Source of the DNA: Bacillota bacterium
GTDB taxonomy: Bacteria; Bacillota; Clostridia; Christensenellales; Pumilibacteraceae
DNA: 49,893 nt
Reading direction: 5' to 3'
Assembly (NCBI GenBank): GCA_009780325.1
Contig: WRAF01000013.1
Span: 1-49,893 of the forward strand
Shown here: positions 19,813-26,941 of the stretch, one piece after another
Position numbering within the stretch: position 1 is the stretch's first letter
Layout: each line of letters opens with the position of its first letter
The notes under the pieces: model-generated
Told to the model about the DNA's origin: nothing
Databases searched by the model: none
Seen by the model: the letters and a program-made list of their open reading frames with translations, nothing else
Made by a program: the position numbers and the translations under genes

Positions 19813-20872
19813 ATCTTTTTTTATCGGTATTATAAGAAAATTCCGCAATACCTGCCCCTTTAAGGCCATTAAATGTATATGTTGTTATACCCTCATAAAC
19901 ATTAAAGCCGCCCTCATTATCATTAAATTGATAAGGGAAAATAATTTTAGTTTCAAATTCAATTTCTGCCTTTGATTTATCTGAAAATGCTGCCTGCGCA
20001 TTGCCTTTTAACGGAGCTTTTCCTGCTGTAATAAAATGTTTTGGATAATCAACATCCAATAAATTAACATACTCTTTGCCGCAAGTTATATAACCCGTTT
20101 TTAATCCAACAACATTAATAGTCGGATAAAGAACCAAAACAGTATTAAATGCCCGTCCATCTTCAAGGTTTCCGACAAGCCAAGAATAATGGTCCATATA
20201 ACTCCAAATTCTTCTGCCGTATGCTTGGTCCCTAAGCGCTGGTGCATCCATTGAATATTCTTTGTCATCCACTTTTAGTGTACATTTAGCATGACCTGCC
20301 TGCTCAATACGAGTTTGATGGTTTTTTTTAAGCTCCTCAGAAAAGCCTTTATGCCACTTTTGTGCAGCTATAGCTGTACTGTATGCATTAATATGAGTAT
20401 CTCTAGAAAATTCAAATAAACCATAATCAGAAGTAAACTCCCCTTCAAACTCTGCTTCAATTTCCTCTCCGCATTTTATTGCAATTTTATCCTCACCAGC
20501 TTCAACCGGAACAACCTTCCCTTTAAATGAAAAAGTCCAGCGGCGCAATGGCTCTATACATTCAGTTTTAACAGGGCTTTCATCCAGCGGATAAATAAGC
20601 TGACTATTCATATAAGCCCTGCCTTCTTTACTGACAAAACCAAACCAAATTTCGCTAATAGGCTGCTCTCCGCCCCTTTGCCCTAAGCGCATAATAAAAG
20701 CATTGCCTTCTAAATCATGAGAAGCATAATAATAGCTGTTGTTTATTGTTTCATCTGCGTCTATAGGCAATTGATGAAGTTCACTTTTAACTTCATCAAA
20801 ATTTTGACTTGCCTTTCTTTTTTTCATCACTCTTTTAATGATAGCTTTTTTAAACATTCGTTTCATTTGCAT
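19799..20872 (-). CDS. Unrecognised beta-rich protein coupled to the dikinase
   Basis: This 357-aa protein has no signal peptide or membrane span; its first 25 residues are strongly basic. Most of it is predicted beta structure with conserved-looking blocks: EIWFGFVSKEGRAYMN, APALRDQAYGRRIW, and SWLVGNLEDGRAFNTVLVLYP. The block 'RDxxYGRRxW' resembles the core of lipocalin-like AttH/CrtC-type proteins and of a domain I remember fused in front of PEP-synthase-like proteins in some organisms; this is memory, not a search. The start ATG has AAGGA 5 nt upstream, and a second ATG lies two codons on. It starts 22 bp after the PAP2 stop and overlaps the dikinase start by 14 bp, so the two are translationally coupled. 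It may bind or present the substrate of the dikinase. Confidence 0.6.
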   Translation of the reverse strand: MQMKRMFKKAIIKRVMKKRKASQNFDEVKSELHQLPIDADETINNSYYYASHDLEGNAFIMRLGQRGGEQPISEIWFGFVSKEGRAYMNSQLIYPLDESPVKTECIEPLRRWTFSFKGKVVPVEAGEDKIAIKCGEEIEAEFEGEFTSDYGLFEFSRDTHINAYSTAIAAQKWHKGFSEELKKNHQTRIEQAGHAKCTLKVDDKEYSMDAPALRDQAYGRRIWSYMDHYSWLVGNLEDGRAFNTVLVLYPTINVVGLKTGYITCGKEYVNLLDVDYPKHFITAGKAPLKGNAQAAFSDKSKAEIEFETKIIFPYQFNDNEGGFNVYEGITTYTFNGLKGAGIAEFSYNTDKKRYENF

Positions 20873-20894
20873 TTATCCTTTCATTTCTTTAATT

Positions 20895-21899
20895 TTATAT
20901 GGCTGCTGCCTCTGTTTGATTTTCATCTTCTTTATTAGATACTTGTCCGCTTGTATCAGAATTATTATAATTATTGCTCTCATCATCTCCATTTAAAAAT
21001 CTTTTAAACTTTTTGCCAAATCCCTTATCAATAATAATAACCGCTGCAACAAGTGCAATTAATCCGACAATCAATGCAAAAATAACATCTGTTAAATAGT
21101 GCCATCCCAAAACCATACGTGACAACGGAACCAAAATAAGCATTGCACCTGTAATCACCCCAAATGTTATAAAAGTGCTCTTTTTAGTCTTTAATACCCA
21201 TGCCGCCAGCACCAAGGCTATTGTTGAGCAGACGCTTGCAGCATGCAATGAAGGAAAGCTATTAGACCCGTGCCTTGACTCTGCATCGCCGCCTCTGCCT
21301 ATAGGGCGATACCAAGGACCATAAGGAAAACCGTTTTGAGTAACCTGATAAAATCTATATCGTCCCCAAAATACCTGCATAACCCCAACTACCAAATTGG
21401 TAAGCGAACCTAAAACAGCAGCAATTGCCAATATATAAATAAGCTTTTTCAATTTTATTTCATCAAAGCGTTTAAAAAATAAAATCACAGGAAAAGATAA
21501 AGCAGCACCAGCTACAGCAACAATCGGACCTGCAATCACACCTGAAACTCCGTATCCGTGATTATCAAGTGTCCAAAAAACTGCACAAAATACTGCGCCT
21601 GCTAAAGATGCAGCTGTAAAGATATGAAACGCAATTTTCCAGCATTTTTTCTTTGAATAAACGCTAAGTACCGCAAATAAACTCACATTGACCAATATCG
21701 CTGGTAAAAAGCCCAAAAATTCAAATGTCATCCCAAAAGCATAATATAAAAATCCTCTATAAGGAGCAGTAACAGCATGCGCAATTTGATAGTCTAAAAA
21801 TGTGCCTATTATCATAAGCGCCAATAATAATCCAGCAACAGCGCAAATGATAATAAGCGGTTTTTTTTTGCCTTTTAATTCTTCACTTAATAGTTTCAT
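20895..21899 (-). CDS. PAP2-family membrane phosphatase
   Basis: I place the start at 21899 (334 aa), with AAGGA 8 nt upstream. The longer reading to 21989 lacks a ribosome site. About eight membrane spans are visible. The three PAP2 motifs occur in order: a short first block ending in YRP before a polar loop, then SFPSLHAAS (P-S-x-x-H), then SRMVLGWHYLTD (S-R-x5-H-x3-D) with the catalytic His. The C-terminus is a polar Asn/Glu tail. Family members remove phosphate from lipid phosphates or undecaprenyl pyrophosphate outside the membrane. As first gene of an operon with a dikinase and a beta-rich protein, it may act in lipid or polyprenyl phosphate turnover; that link is inferred. Confidence 0.85.
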   Translation of the reverse strand: MKLLSEELKGKKKPLIIICAVAGLLLALMIIGTFLDYQIAHAVTAPYRGFLYYAFGMTFEFLGFLPAILVNVSLFAVLSVYSKKKCWKIAFHIFTAASLAGAVFCAVFWTLDNHGYGVSGVIAGPIVAVAGAALSFPVILFFKRFDEIKLKKLIYILAIAAVLGSLTNLVVGVMQVFWGRYRFYQVTQNGFPYGPWYRPIGRGGDAESRHGSNSFPSLHAASVCSTIALVLAAWVLKTKKSTFITFGVITGAMLILVPLSRMVLGWHYLTDVIFALIVGLIALVAAVIIIDKGFGKKFKRFLNGDDESNNYNNSDTSGQVSNKEDENQTEAAAI

Positions 21900-22443
21900 A
21901 AATTTTATTCCTTTTAAAATCAATATTGATTGGTAAAATAAAATACTCCACCTAAATACATTATACCCAAAAATTATATATATTGTCAAGCATAAAAACC
22001 CTAATCGTTTGTTTTATACCATATTAAGCAGTGAATATAATAAAAAATTATATCAAATACCATTAATTTAATGTTTATTATCCTCATGAAGCTAAAAAGC
22101 CACCCTTGCCTAAAAGCAACTTTATTCAATCTTTTTAAACATACTTTGCATCAAAGCTATATGGTTATTATTTTGCAGAGGATTATATAAATTATTAAAG
22201 AAGAGATGCTTTAGAAGCACTAGCCCACGAATGCTTCTTGGCACGATCTTTACAGCATGACAAAAAATAGTGGACTATTAAAACAAAAACTACTCCGCTT
22301 AAATTAAAACCCTAATTTTGTCATGTTGCAAAGCATCTCTTTCTTTATTCTTTTTTCATGTTATGTATACTTCTTAGCATGTGATTACAGAACGAAAAAA
22401 ATAATTTCTAGTCAAACACTCTGCTGTCTTAAAAATCTCTTCT
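21900..22443. repeat. Gene-free region with a composite family-1 repeat
   Basis: From 22196 to 22350 lies a long copy. It has the left arm AAGAGATGCTTTAGAAGC, a CCCACGAATGCTTCTTGGCACGAT segment (inverse of the piece at 43-60), ACAGCATGACAAAA, the core AAACTACTCCGCTTAAA, and the right arm TTTTGTCATGTTGCAAAGCATCTC. The remaining AT-rich DNA (21990-22190) shows no supported gene. Confidence 0.65.
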
Positions 22444-22621
22444 TTATAAATTTTTCTCATACTTTCTCAACAACCCCTCCTTCGCCTCCTCCAAAACCCC
22501 GTCCTCTATATTCGGCATTATACACTTATCGCACATTCCTAAACTATTTATCTCTATCTCTTTTATTGTGCACTCACTTTCTTTCATTATATATGCACCA
22601 TTTAAATTCGCATATTGTCAT
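22444..22621 (-). pseudogene. Small Cys-rich protein gene, frame-disrupted, divergent from an XRE gene
   Basis: Read from the ATG at 22621, which has a good ribosome site (AGAGGTG), the frame gives MTICEFKWCIYNERK and then a stop. One base shift at about 22572 restores a frame ending in ECTIKEIEINSLGMCDKCI and EEAKEGLLRKYEKNL, with stop at 22444. Joined, this is a protein of about 58 aa with Cys pairs in C-x4-C and C-x2-C spacing plus one more Cys, like small zinc-binding proteins of Clostridial mobile elements. The promoter is excellent (TTGACT, 17 nt, TATAAT). Either the gene is broken or the base is a sequencing error. Confidence 0.55.
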
Positions 22622-22657
22622 TTTTCACCTCTTTAATAATTTGTTTCTTTTTAGTTT

Positions 22658-22702
22658 ATTATAATTCAACATATACTTTGAGTCAAATATTTTCAAGGTA
22701 TA
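22658..22702. promoter_or_regulatory. Divergent promoter and operator, XRE locus 1
   Basis: The minus-strand promoter is TTGACT (22686-22681), 17 nt, TATAAT (22663-22658). An inverted repeat TATACTTTGA-N11-TCAAGGTATA (22672-22702, 9 of 10 matches) covers its -35. On the plus strand TATAAT at 22710-22715 lies just before the XRE start at 22726. Autorepression plus control of the facing gene is inferred. Confidence 0.6.
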
Positions 22703-22725
22703 AGTTGTATATAATATAATTATAT

Positions 22726-22932
22726 ATGAGAAAATTTGCTGAAAGATTAAAAGAATTAAGGGAAGAAAAAGAATTATCAAAGCTTGCTCTTGCAAAAGCC
22801 TTGCAAGTTGCCGATATAAATATTGGTCGATGGGAAAGAGGAGAACAAGAAATAACTTCTGATAATCTCATAAAAATTGCAGATTTCTTTGATGTGTCAG
22901 TTGATTATCTTTTAGGCAGAACTGATGATTGA
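22726..22932 (+). CDS. Small XRE-family transcriptional regulator, locus 1
   Basis: The 68-aa protein is almost only a helix-turn-helix domain. It begins FAERLKELREEKELSKLALAKAL, has the turn and recognition helix VADINIGRWERGEQEITSD, and ends in the typical DFFDVSVDYLLGRTDD. No effector domain is present. There is no Shine-Dalgarno, and a -10 box lies 5-10 nt upstream, so the mRNA is probably leaderless. It faces a small Cys-rich gene across a shared palindrome and most likely represses it. Confidence 0.85.
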   Translation: MRKFAERLKELREEKELSKLALAKALQVADINIGRWERGEQEITSDNLIKIADFFDVSVDYLLGRTDD

Positions 22933-22973
22933 TAGATGTGAGGTTAAGAGTGATATGAAACATATTTTAATAA

Positions 22974-23030
22974 AGAAGAGATGCTTTGCAGCATGACATA
23001 ATTTAAATTGAAGCGGAGTAGCGGCTGCAT
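22974..23030. repeat. Half copy of family-1 repeat
   Basis: AGAAGAGATGCTTTGCAGCATGAC-type arm followed by the core TTGAAGCGGAGTAGC, without the right arm. It separates the XRE gene from the MNT/HEPN pair. Confidence 0.65.
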
Positions 23031-23057
23031 TGAGTTTAAAATCTATGCATTAAAAAC

Positions 23058-23086
23058 TTGCAAAAAATTTTAAAGCGTGCTAAAAT
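23058..23086 (+). promoter_or_regulatory. Promoter of the MNT/HEPN pair
   Basis: TTGCAA (23058-23063), 17 nt, TAAAAT (23081-23086), then 6 nt to the ATG at 23093. No Shine-Dalgarno fits between, so transcription should begin at or next to the start codon. Confidence 0.55.
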
Positions 23087-23092
23087 AACCTC

Positions 23093-23422
23093 ATGCAGTT
23101 CAATCAAGAAATTGAGTCAATTATAAATGCCATTATAGATGCTGTGCCTGCTCACAAAATTTATTTGTTTGGGTCTTTTGCTGATGGAACTCAAAAACCT
23201 GACAGTGATTATGATTTATTTATAGTACTTGATGATGATGCCAACATGAAACCGCTAGAAGCAGCACAAAAGGCTCATAGGGCATTATTATCCATTGATA
23301 ATTTAAATACACCTGTTGATATATTGGCTGACTATAAAAGCAGTTTTAAACAAAGAAGACAATTAAATGTATTAGAAAAAGAGATTTATCAAAAAGGAAT
23401 AGTTTTGTATGAGCAAAAATAA
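23093..23422 (+). CDS. MNT-type minimal nucleotidyltransferase (antitoxin-like)
   Basis: The 109-aa protein shows the nucleotidyltransferase signature: LFGSFADGT (Gly27-Ser28) and, ten residues later, the catalytic pair Asp39-x-Asp41 in SDYDLFIV. This is the MNT half of MNT/HEPN pairs (COG1669-like). In the best-studied pair, MntA inactivates the HepT RNase by adding AMP to a Tyr near its active site. Its last 14 bp overlap the HEPN gene, so the two are made together. The catalytic residues are intact, so it is probably active. A role in stress or phage response is inferred from the family. Confidence 0.85.
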   Translation: MQFNQEIESIINAIIDAVPAHKIYLFGSFADGTQKPDSDYDLFIVLDDDANMKPLEAAQKAHRALLSIDNLNTPVDILADYKSSFKQRRQLNVLEKEIYQKGIVLYEQK

Positions 23423-23798
23423 TGAAGCAGTGCAAGAATGGCTGAAAATAGCGTATGATGATTATGACACTGCTGTTTTTTTGTGGAATAAAAAGCCAAG
23501 ACCGCTGCAGATTATATGTTATCACATAAGTCAGTCCATGGAAAAATCACTAAAAGCGTTTTTGTGTTTTAGAGGACAATTTGTACCAAGGACTCACTCA
23601 TTAGTATTTTTGTGCAGGACTTGCGCTAGATTGGATAGTTCTTTTAAAACTTTATTAACAATTTGTGCCGACGCCGAAATATTCTCAACCCATACAAGAT
23701 ATCCTGGCAGAATTGAAATTGAAACCGCTGCCGCAAAACAAGCACTAAAAAACACATTAGCATTATATAATTTTGCAGCCAATAAAATTAACTCATAA
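23409..23798 (+). CDS. HEPN-domain protein (toxin-like partner of MNT)
   Basis: The 129-aa protein is all-helical and has the HEPN pattern of COG2250: WLKIAYDDYDTAVFL at the N-terminus, QIICYHISQSMEKSLKAFL, then PRTHSLVFL, and TRYPG near the C-terminus. The usual RNase motif R-x4-6-H is not exact here: His63 is preceded by Arg55 (seven residues between) and Arg61. So RNase activity is uncertain, and the protein may be of the non-catalytic COG2250 branch. It starts 14 bp inside the MNT gene. A toxin-antitoxin function is possible but not shown. Confidence 0.8.
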   Translation: MSKNNEAVQEWLKIAYDDYDTAVFLWNKKPRPLQIICYHISQSMEKSLKAFLCFRGQFVPRTHSLVFLCRTCARLDSSFKTLLTICADAEIFSTHTRYPGRIEIETAAAKQALKNTLALYNFAANKINS

Positions 23799-23839
23799 AA
23801 AACTAAAACCTTAACTCCATAATTAGGCAAAATAATAAA

Positions 23840-23902
23840 AGAAGAGATGCTTTAAGTGCGCTAGACCCACGAATGCTTCTTGCACGATCTCTTCTTTAAA
23901 AA
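23840..23902. repeat. Compact family-1 repeat
   Basis: AAGAAGAGATGCTTTAAG, then CCCACGAATGCTTCTTGCACGAT, then CTCTTCTTT. The outer ends form an inverted repeat. It carries the same inner segment as the copies at 10721 and 22215. Confidence 0.65.
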
Positions 23903-23934
23903 ATATGTTCCACACTACACACACCACCCAAAGT

Positions 23935-24290
23935 ATTTTTCCTATACTAGAACAAAAGTGCCCTCGGGCACATAAGCCCGTGCTATGAGGTCTTCGTGGG
24001 CTTGCGGCACTTCTTCGGGCATCTTGCATTGATACCCTTTTTGTTGATGCTAGCATTTTTTGATTGCATCAATATTTCCTAGTGCATGAAAAAGGTTTGC
24101 TTTGCAAACTTCCCCTGCTTGCTAGTAGCTCGGCTTTTTTGAGTTCGAGTATTCTCAAACACAGACGATTTTTCCTATGCTATAAAAAAAGACTTTTAGC
24201 CTACTCCCTTAATCTTGTATTGATAGGCTTTTTTAAGCTTGAGTATCCACTTTATACAATAATTTTTATTGCGCTATAAAAATATTTTTC
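23935..24290. repeat. Tandem terminator-like modules (family 2), copy B
   Basis: At least three modules lie in series. Hairpins with T-tracts end near 24045, 24137 and 24230, followed by ATTCTCAAAC and TTTTTCCTATGCTATAAAAA segments. One hairpin holds GTGCCCTCGGGCAC. The array fills the whole gap between the HEPN gene and the tuf promoter and could isolate tuf from upstream transcription. Confidence 0.65.
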
Positions 24291-24309
24291 AAAAACTATG
24301 CTAAAATGC

Positions 24310-24338
24310 TTGAAAAAACTTTTAATTGCTTGTATAAT
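24310..24338 (+). promoter_or_regulatory. Strong vegetative promoter of tuf
   Basis: TTGAAA (24310-24315), 17 nt, TATAAT (24333-24338). It gives tuf its own leader of about 130 nt. Confidence 0.8.
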
Positions 24339-24344
24339 GTTTGT

Positions 24345-24476
24345 TGTATGTTGCCGAGGGGAAACAGTTTTTGTGCCCCAAAAAACTACAGACGAGGGGA
24401 AATTCTTAACTCCTCACATAAGGAAACACTACTATACTTAAGTGTTTACTCAAAACAAATTTCGGAGGAAATTAAA
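24345..24476 (+). promoter_or_regulatory. Structured 5' leader of tuf
   Basis: Three weak hairpins can be drawn: GGGG(24358)..CCCC(24378), GAGGGG(24394)..CTCCTC(24416) and AAACACT(24424)..AGTGTTT(24446). A strong Shine-Dalgarno, TCGGAGG, follows. No known riboswitch class is recognised. Control of EF-Tu level by this leader is a guess. Confidence 0.35.
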
Positions 24477-25679
24477 ATGGCTAAAGCTAAATTCGATCGC
24501 TCAAAACCCCATGTCAATGTAGGTACAATCGGCCACGTTGACCATGGTAAAACTACTTTAACAGCATCTATCACAATGACTCTTGCTGCTAAAGGCTGGT
24601 CAGACAAAATGAAATATGAAGATATTGATAAAGCTCCAGAAGAAAAAGCTAGAGGTATCACTATCAATACTGCTCACGTTGAGTACCAAACTCAAAACCG
24701 TCACTATGCACACGTTGACTGCCCAGGGCATGCTGACTATGTTAAAAACATGATTACTGGCGCAGCGCAAATGGACGGAGCTATCTTAGTAGTTGCTTCA
24801 ACTGACGGTCCTATGCCTCAAACTAGAGAGCACATCCTTCTTGCTAGACAAGTTGGTGTTCCTAAAATCGTAGTATTTATGAACAAGGTTGATCTTGTTG
24901 ATGATCCTGAATTATTAGAATTAGTAGAAATGGAAATCAGAGACCTATTATCTCAATATGATTTCCCTGGTGATGACACTCCAATCATCAAAGGTTCTGC
25001 TAAAGCAGCACTAGACGCTGCAACTGCAAATAATGTTGATGGTCCTGAGTGCAAGCCTATCTTTGAATTGATGGATGCTATTGACGCATATATCCCTCAA
25101 CCAGAACGTGCAATTGATAAACCTTTCTTAATGCCAGTTGAAGATGTTTTCACTATCACTGGTCGTGGAACAGTTGTTACTGGTCGTGTTGAAAGAGGGC
25201 AAATCAAAGTTCAAGACCCAGTTGAAATCGTTGGTATCACTGCTACTAAAACTTCAGTTGTTACTGGTGTTGAAATGTTTAGAAAATTATTAGACTCTGC
25301 ACAAGCTGGTGATAATGCGGGTATCCTTTTAAGGGGTGTGGACAGAAATGATGTTCAAAGAGGTCAAGTTATCGCTGCGCCTAAATCAATCACTCCTCAC
25401 TCTGAATTCACTGCTGAAATCTATGTATTGAAAAAAGACGAAGGCGGACGCCATACTCCTTTCTTCAATGGCTATAGACCTCAATTCTATTTCAGAACTA
25501 CTGACGTAACAGGCACTATTGAATTGCCAAAAGGTGTAGAAATGGTTATGCCTGGCGACAACGTATCAATCACTGTGAAACTTATCAACCCTATCGCTGC
25601 TGAACAAGGATTAAGATTTGCTATCCGTGAAGGCGGCAGAACAGTTGGGTCGGGCGTAGTTGCTAAAATCATTAAGTAA
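24477..25679 (+). CDS. tuf: Translation elongation factor Tu
   Basis: The true start is the ATG at 24477 (400 aa): GGAGG lies 7 nt upstream and the protein begins [25 protein letters not shown] as in other EF-Tu. The GTPase motifs are complete: GHVDHGKT (G1), GITI (G2), DCPGHADY (G3), NKVD (G4) and GSAKA (G5). Domains 2 and 3 follow at normal length ([21 protein letters not shown], then the C-terminal [10 protein letters not shown]). EF-Tu brings aminoacyl-tRNA to the ribosome. Here it stands alone with its own promoter and terminator, not next to fusA and the ribosomal str genes. Its codon use is more biased than that of its neighbours, as expected for high expression. Confidence 0.99.
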   Translation: MAKAKFDRSKPHVNVGTIGHVDHGKTTLTASITMTLAAKGWSDKMKYEDIDKAPEEKARGITINTAHVEYQTQNRHYAHVDCPGHADYVKNMITGAAQMDGAILVVASTDGPMPQTREHILLARQVGVPKIVVFMNKVDLVDDPELLELVEMEIRDLLSQYDFPGDDTPIIKGSAKAALDAATANNVDGPECKPIFELMDAIDAYIPQPERAIDKPFLMPVEDVFTITGRGTVVTGRVERGQIKVQDPVEIVGITATKTSVVTGVEMFRKLLDSAQAGDNAGILLRGVDRNDVQRGQVIAAPKSITPHSEFTAEIYVLKKDEGGRHTPFFNGYRPQFYFRTTDVTGTIELPKGVEMVMPGDNVSITVKLINPIAAEQGLRFAIREGGRTVGSGVVAKIIK

Positions 25680-25698
25680 GTATTAATAAATTTAACCT

Positions 25699-25737
25699 AA
25701 AACCCCTTTTAAAAGTTTGACTTTCTAGAGGGGTTTT
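25699..25737 (+). terminator. Intrinsic terminator of tuf
   Basis: AAAACCCCT (25699-25707) pairs with AGGGGTTTT (25729-25737), followed by more T. It lies 20 bp after the tuf stop. Confidence 0.9.
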
Positions 25738-25752
25738 TGTTAAGATTTTTTT

Positions 25753-25818
25753 ATAAGATGAGATGCTTGCAGCATGACAAATTTAATTTTATGTCATGCT
25801 GCAAGCATCTTATCTTAA
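25753..25818. repeat. Compact near-perfect family-1 palindrome
   Basis: The arms GATGAGATGCTTGCAGCATG and CATGCTGCAAGCATCTTATC are nearly exact inverses (25755-25779 and 25792-25816), with a 12-nt AT loop and no TTAAGCGGAGTAG core. It is the shortest form of the family. Confidence 0.8.
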
Positions 25819-25861
25819 TTGTTGTCACTTTCAAAAGAATTATAGTATTAAGGAATTATTT

Positions 25862-25981
25862 GTGAAACCAAAATTAACGATAAAAGAACAGATAGAACAC
25901 ATGTCTAATAAAGGTATAAAATTTGACTGTGCGATAAGAATAATACTCCACGCATCAAAAAAGCAGCTTAGAGTAGCTTAG
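25862..25981 (+). pseudogene. N-terminal remnant of an Abi-family (Abi_2) protein
   Basis: From a GTG with AAGGA 8 nt upstream, 39 codons encode VKPKLTIKEQIEHMSNKGIKF followed by an unrelated tail and a stop. The opening is the characteristic N-terminus of Abi_2 (AbiD/AbiF-like) abortive-infection proteins, which are normally about 300 aa, so most of the gene is lost. The tail CAIRIILHASKKQLRVA does not match my memory of the family; a deletion or frameshift just after GIKFD is likely. It marks an old defence gene in this accessory stretch. Confidence 0.6.
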
Positions 25982-25998
25982 AAATAACTTATTTGTAC

Positions 25999-26049
25999 AA
26001 GAACAAAAAACTGTCTTAAGCAAGTTGCTAAAGACAGTTTTTTGTTCTT
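25999..26049. terminator. Long perfect hairpin with A/T tracts
   Basis: A 19-bp perfect stem (25999-26017 with 26031-26049, containing ACTGTCTT and AAGACAGT) has a 13-nt loop. It starts 18 bp after the Abi remnant's stop and can terminate transcription in either direction. Confidence 0.75.
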
Positions 26050-26113
26050 TTGTTGTTTTATAAAAATATTCCAATCTAAACGAAAATACGCAAATAAAAA
26101 GCGCTCAAAAAAT

Positions 26114-26137
26114 TTCCATACCCCTAGGGGTATGGAA
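26114..26137. promoter_or_regulatory. Perfect 24-bp palindrome resembling a CsoR operator
   Basis: The centre ATACCCCTAGGGGTAT lies in a perfect 24-bp palindrome. The TACCCC/GGGGTA form is that of operators bound by CsoR/RcnR-type copper or nickel repressors. No csoR, copZ or copA gene is in the window, and no gene begins directly after it. The likeness is by eye; it could equally be a hairpin of other use. Confidence 0.4.
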
Positions 26138-26253
26138 TACCACCCACAAACCACATCAACAACCCTAAAAATACCACAAAAAATAATTAAAAAACTTTCA
26201 AAAACCACTGCAAATATATTGACACCATCTACAAACTTTTATAGTAAAATTAG

Positions 26254-26282
26254 TTGACATATTCAAATAATTTGCATATACT
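26254..26282 (+). promoter_or_regulatory. Consensus promoter of a candidate small RNA
   Basis: TTGACA (26254-26259), 17 nt, TATACT (26277-26282). It is one of the best vegetative promoters of the window, yet no open reading frame follows. Confidence 0.65.
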
Positions 26283-26288
26283 AGTTTT

Positions 26289-26348
26289 AATGACAAAAAC
26301 AGTTCGACTGTTTTATTGAGAGTTCTGCGTGCATTGCTCTCTTTTTTT
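26289..26348 (+). ncRNA. Candidate small RNA of about 60 nt
   Basis: Transcription from the consensus promoter would start near 26289. The product has a first hairpin AAAACAGT-TCG-ACTGTTTT (26296-26314) and a second, GAGAG (26318-26322) with CTCTC (26337-26341), closed by seven T. No start codon with a reading frame fits. Promoter, two hairpins and T-run in 95 bp make a compact untranslated transcript plausible. No known RNA family is recognised. Confidence 0.5.
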
Positions 26349-26374
26349 ATTTTAGCAAAATAAATAAAAATATA

Positions 26375-26665
26375 TAAAAAAAGGGGCTAGCGCCCCGACC
26401 CGTGCTTGCATTGCACGGGTTTTTTTTGGCTTCCAAGCATTCTCAAATAAATCAATTTTTCCTTATGCTATAAAAAGGTGGTCTAAAGTCCACTTCCCTC
26501 ACTTAGAGGTTCGGCTTTTTTGAGTTAGCTTATACATTTCTCATAGACGTTTTTTCCTATTACTCTGTAAAAAAACTACCTAAAGGCGGTTTGAGCGTCT
26601 TGCATTGACGCCCCTTTTTTGAGTTCGGTTACTCTCAAACATCACATTTTCTTATACTATAAATA
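26375..26665. repeat. Tandem terminator-like modules (family 2), copy C
   Basis: Three modules have hairpins GGGGCTAGCGCCCC / CCCGTGCTTGCATTGCACGGG-like, CCCTCACTTAGAGG and GCGTCTTGCATTGACGC. Each is followed by a T-tract, GAGTT or a variant, a TCTCAAA-like piece (ATTCTCATAGA in one) and a TTTTTCCT-A-CTAT end. The order of hairpins partly repeats that of copy A. Confidence 0.7.
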
Positions 26666-26695
26666 AAGAAAAGATAAACTATAAATTGCTATAGC

Positions 26696-26869
26696 TTATC
26701 TTTTTTCTATAAGTTTTTCTAAAATTTCCAAAGTCTCTTTAATTTTTAAATTGCTATAGCTTAATTCTTTTAATAAATAAGCAATAAGTAATTTAATATC
26801 TTTTTCTTTATCCTCACCAAAATTAAAGTTTTCTTTTGATTCTAGCTTTTTATGTTTATATAATTTCAT
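26696..26869 (-). CDS. Small charged helical protein, divergent from XRE (locus 2)
   Basis: The 57-aa frame begins MKLYKHKKLESKENFNFGED and continues as an amphipathic helix rich in Lys, Glu and Leu, ending LEILEKLIEKR. The promoter is strong (TTGACT, 17 nt, TATAAT) and ends 7 nt before the ATG, so the mRNA is probably leaderless. A second, frameshifted copy lies at 27236-27408. Conservation of the two copies at protein level supports a real gene. I recognise no family; an unstructured start and coiled-coil-like end suggest a small binding protein. Confidence 0.6.
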   Translation of the reverse strand: MKLYKHKKLESKENFNFGEDKEKDIKLLIAYLLKELSYSNLKIKETLEILEKLIEKR

Positions 26870-26876
26870 AATTCAT

Positions 26877-26905
26877 ATTATATCATTCCGCTATAGCGGA
26901 GTCAA
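26877..26905. promoter_or_regulatory. Promoter and operator, XRE locus 2
   Basis: The minus-strand promoter is TTGACT (26905-26900), 17 nt, TATAAT (26882-26877). The perfect palindrome CCGCTATAGCGG (26888-26899) lies inside the 17-nt spacer. A bound XRE dimer would block RNA polymerase. A plus-strand TATAAT at 26930-26935 serves the XRE gene. Confidence 0.65.
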
Positions 26906-26941
26906 GCCTTTTAAGTCTTGATTATTGGATATAATATCACT

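Noticed and set aside
22323-22664. Plus-strand open frame of 113 codons
   Set aside because: Its composition is unusual, it has no ribosome site, and it lies opposite a better-supported small gene with a strong promoter and Shine-Dalgarno.
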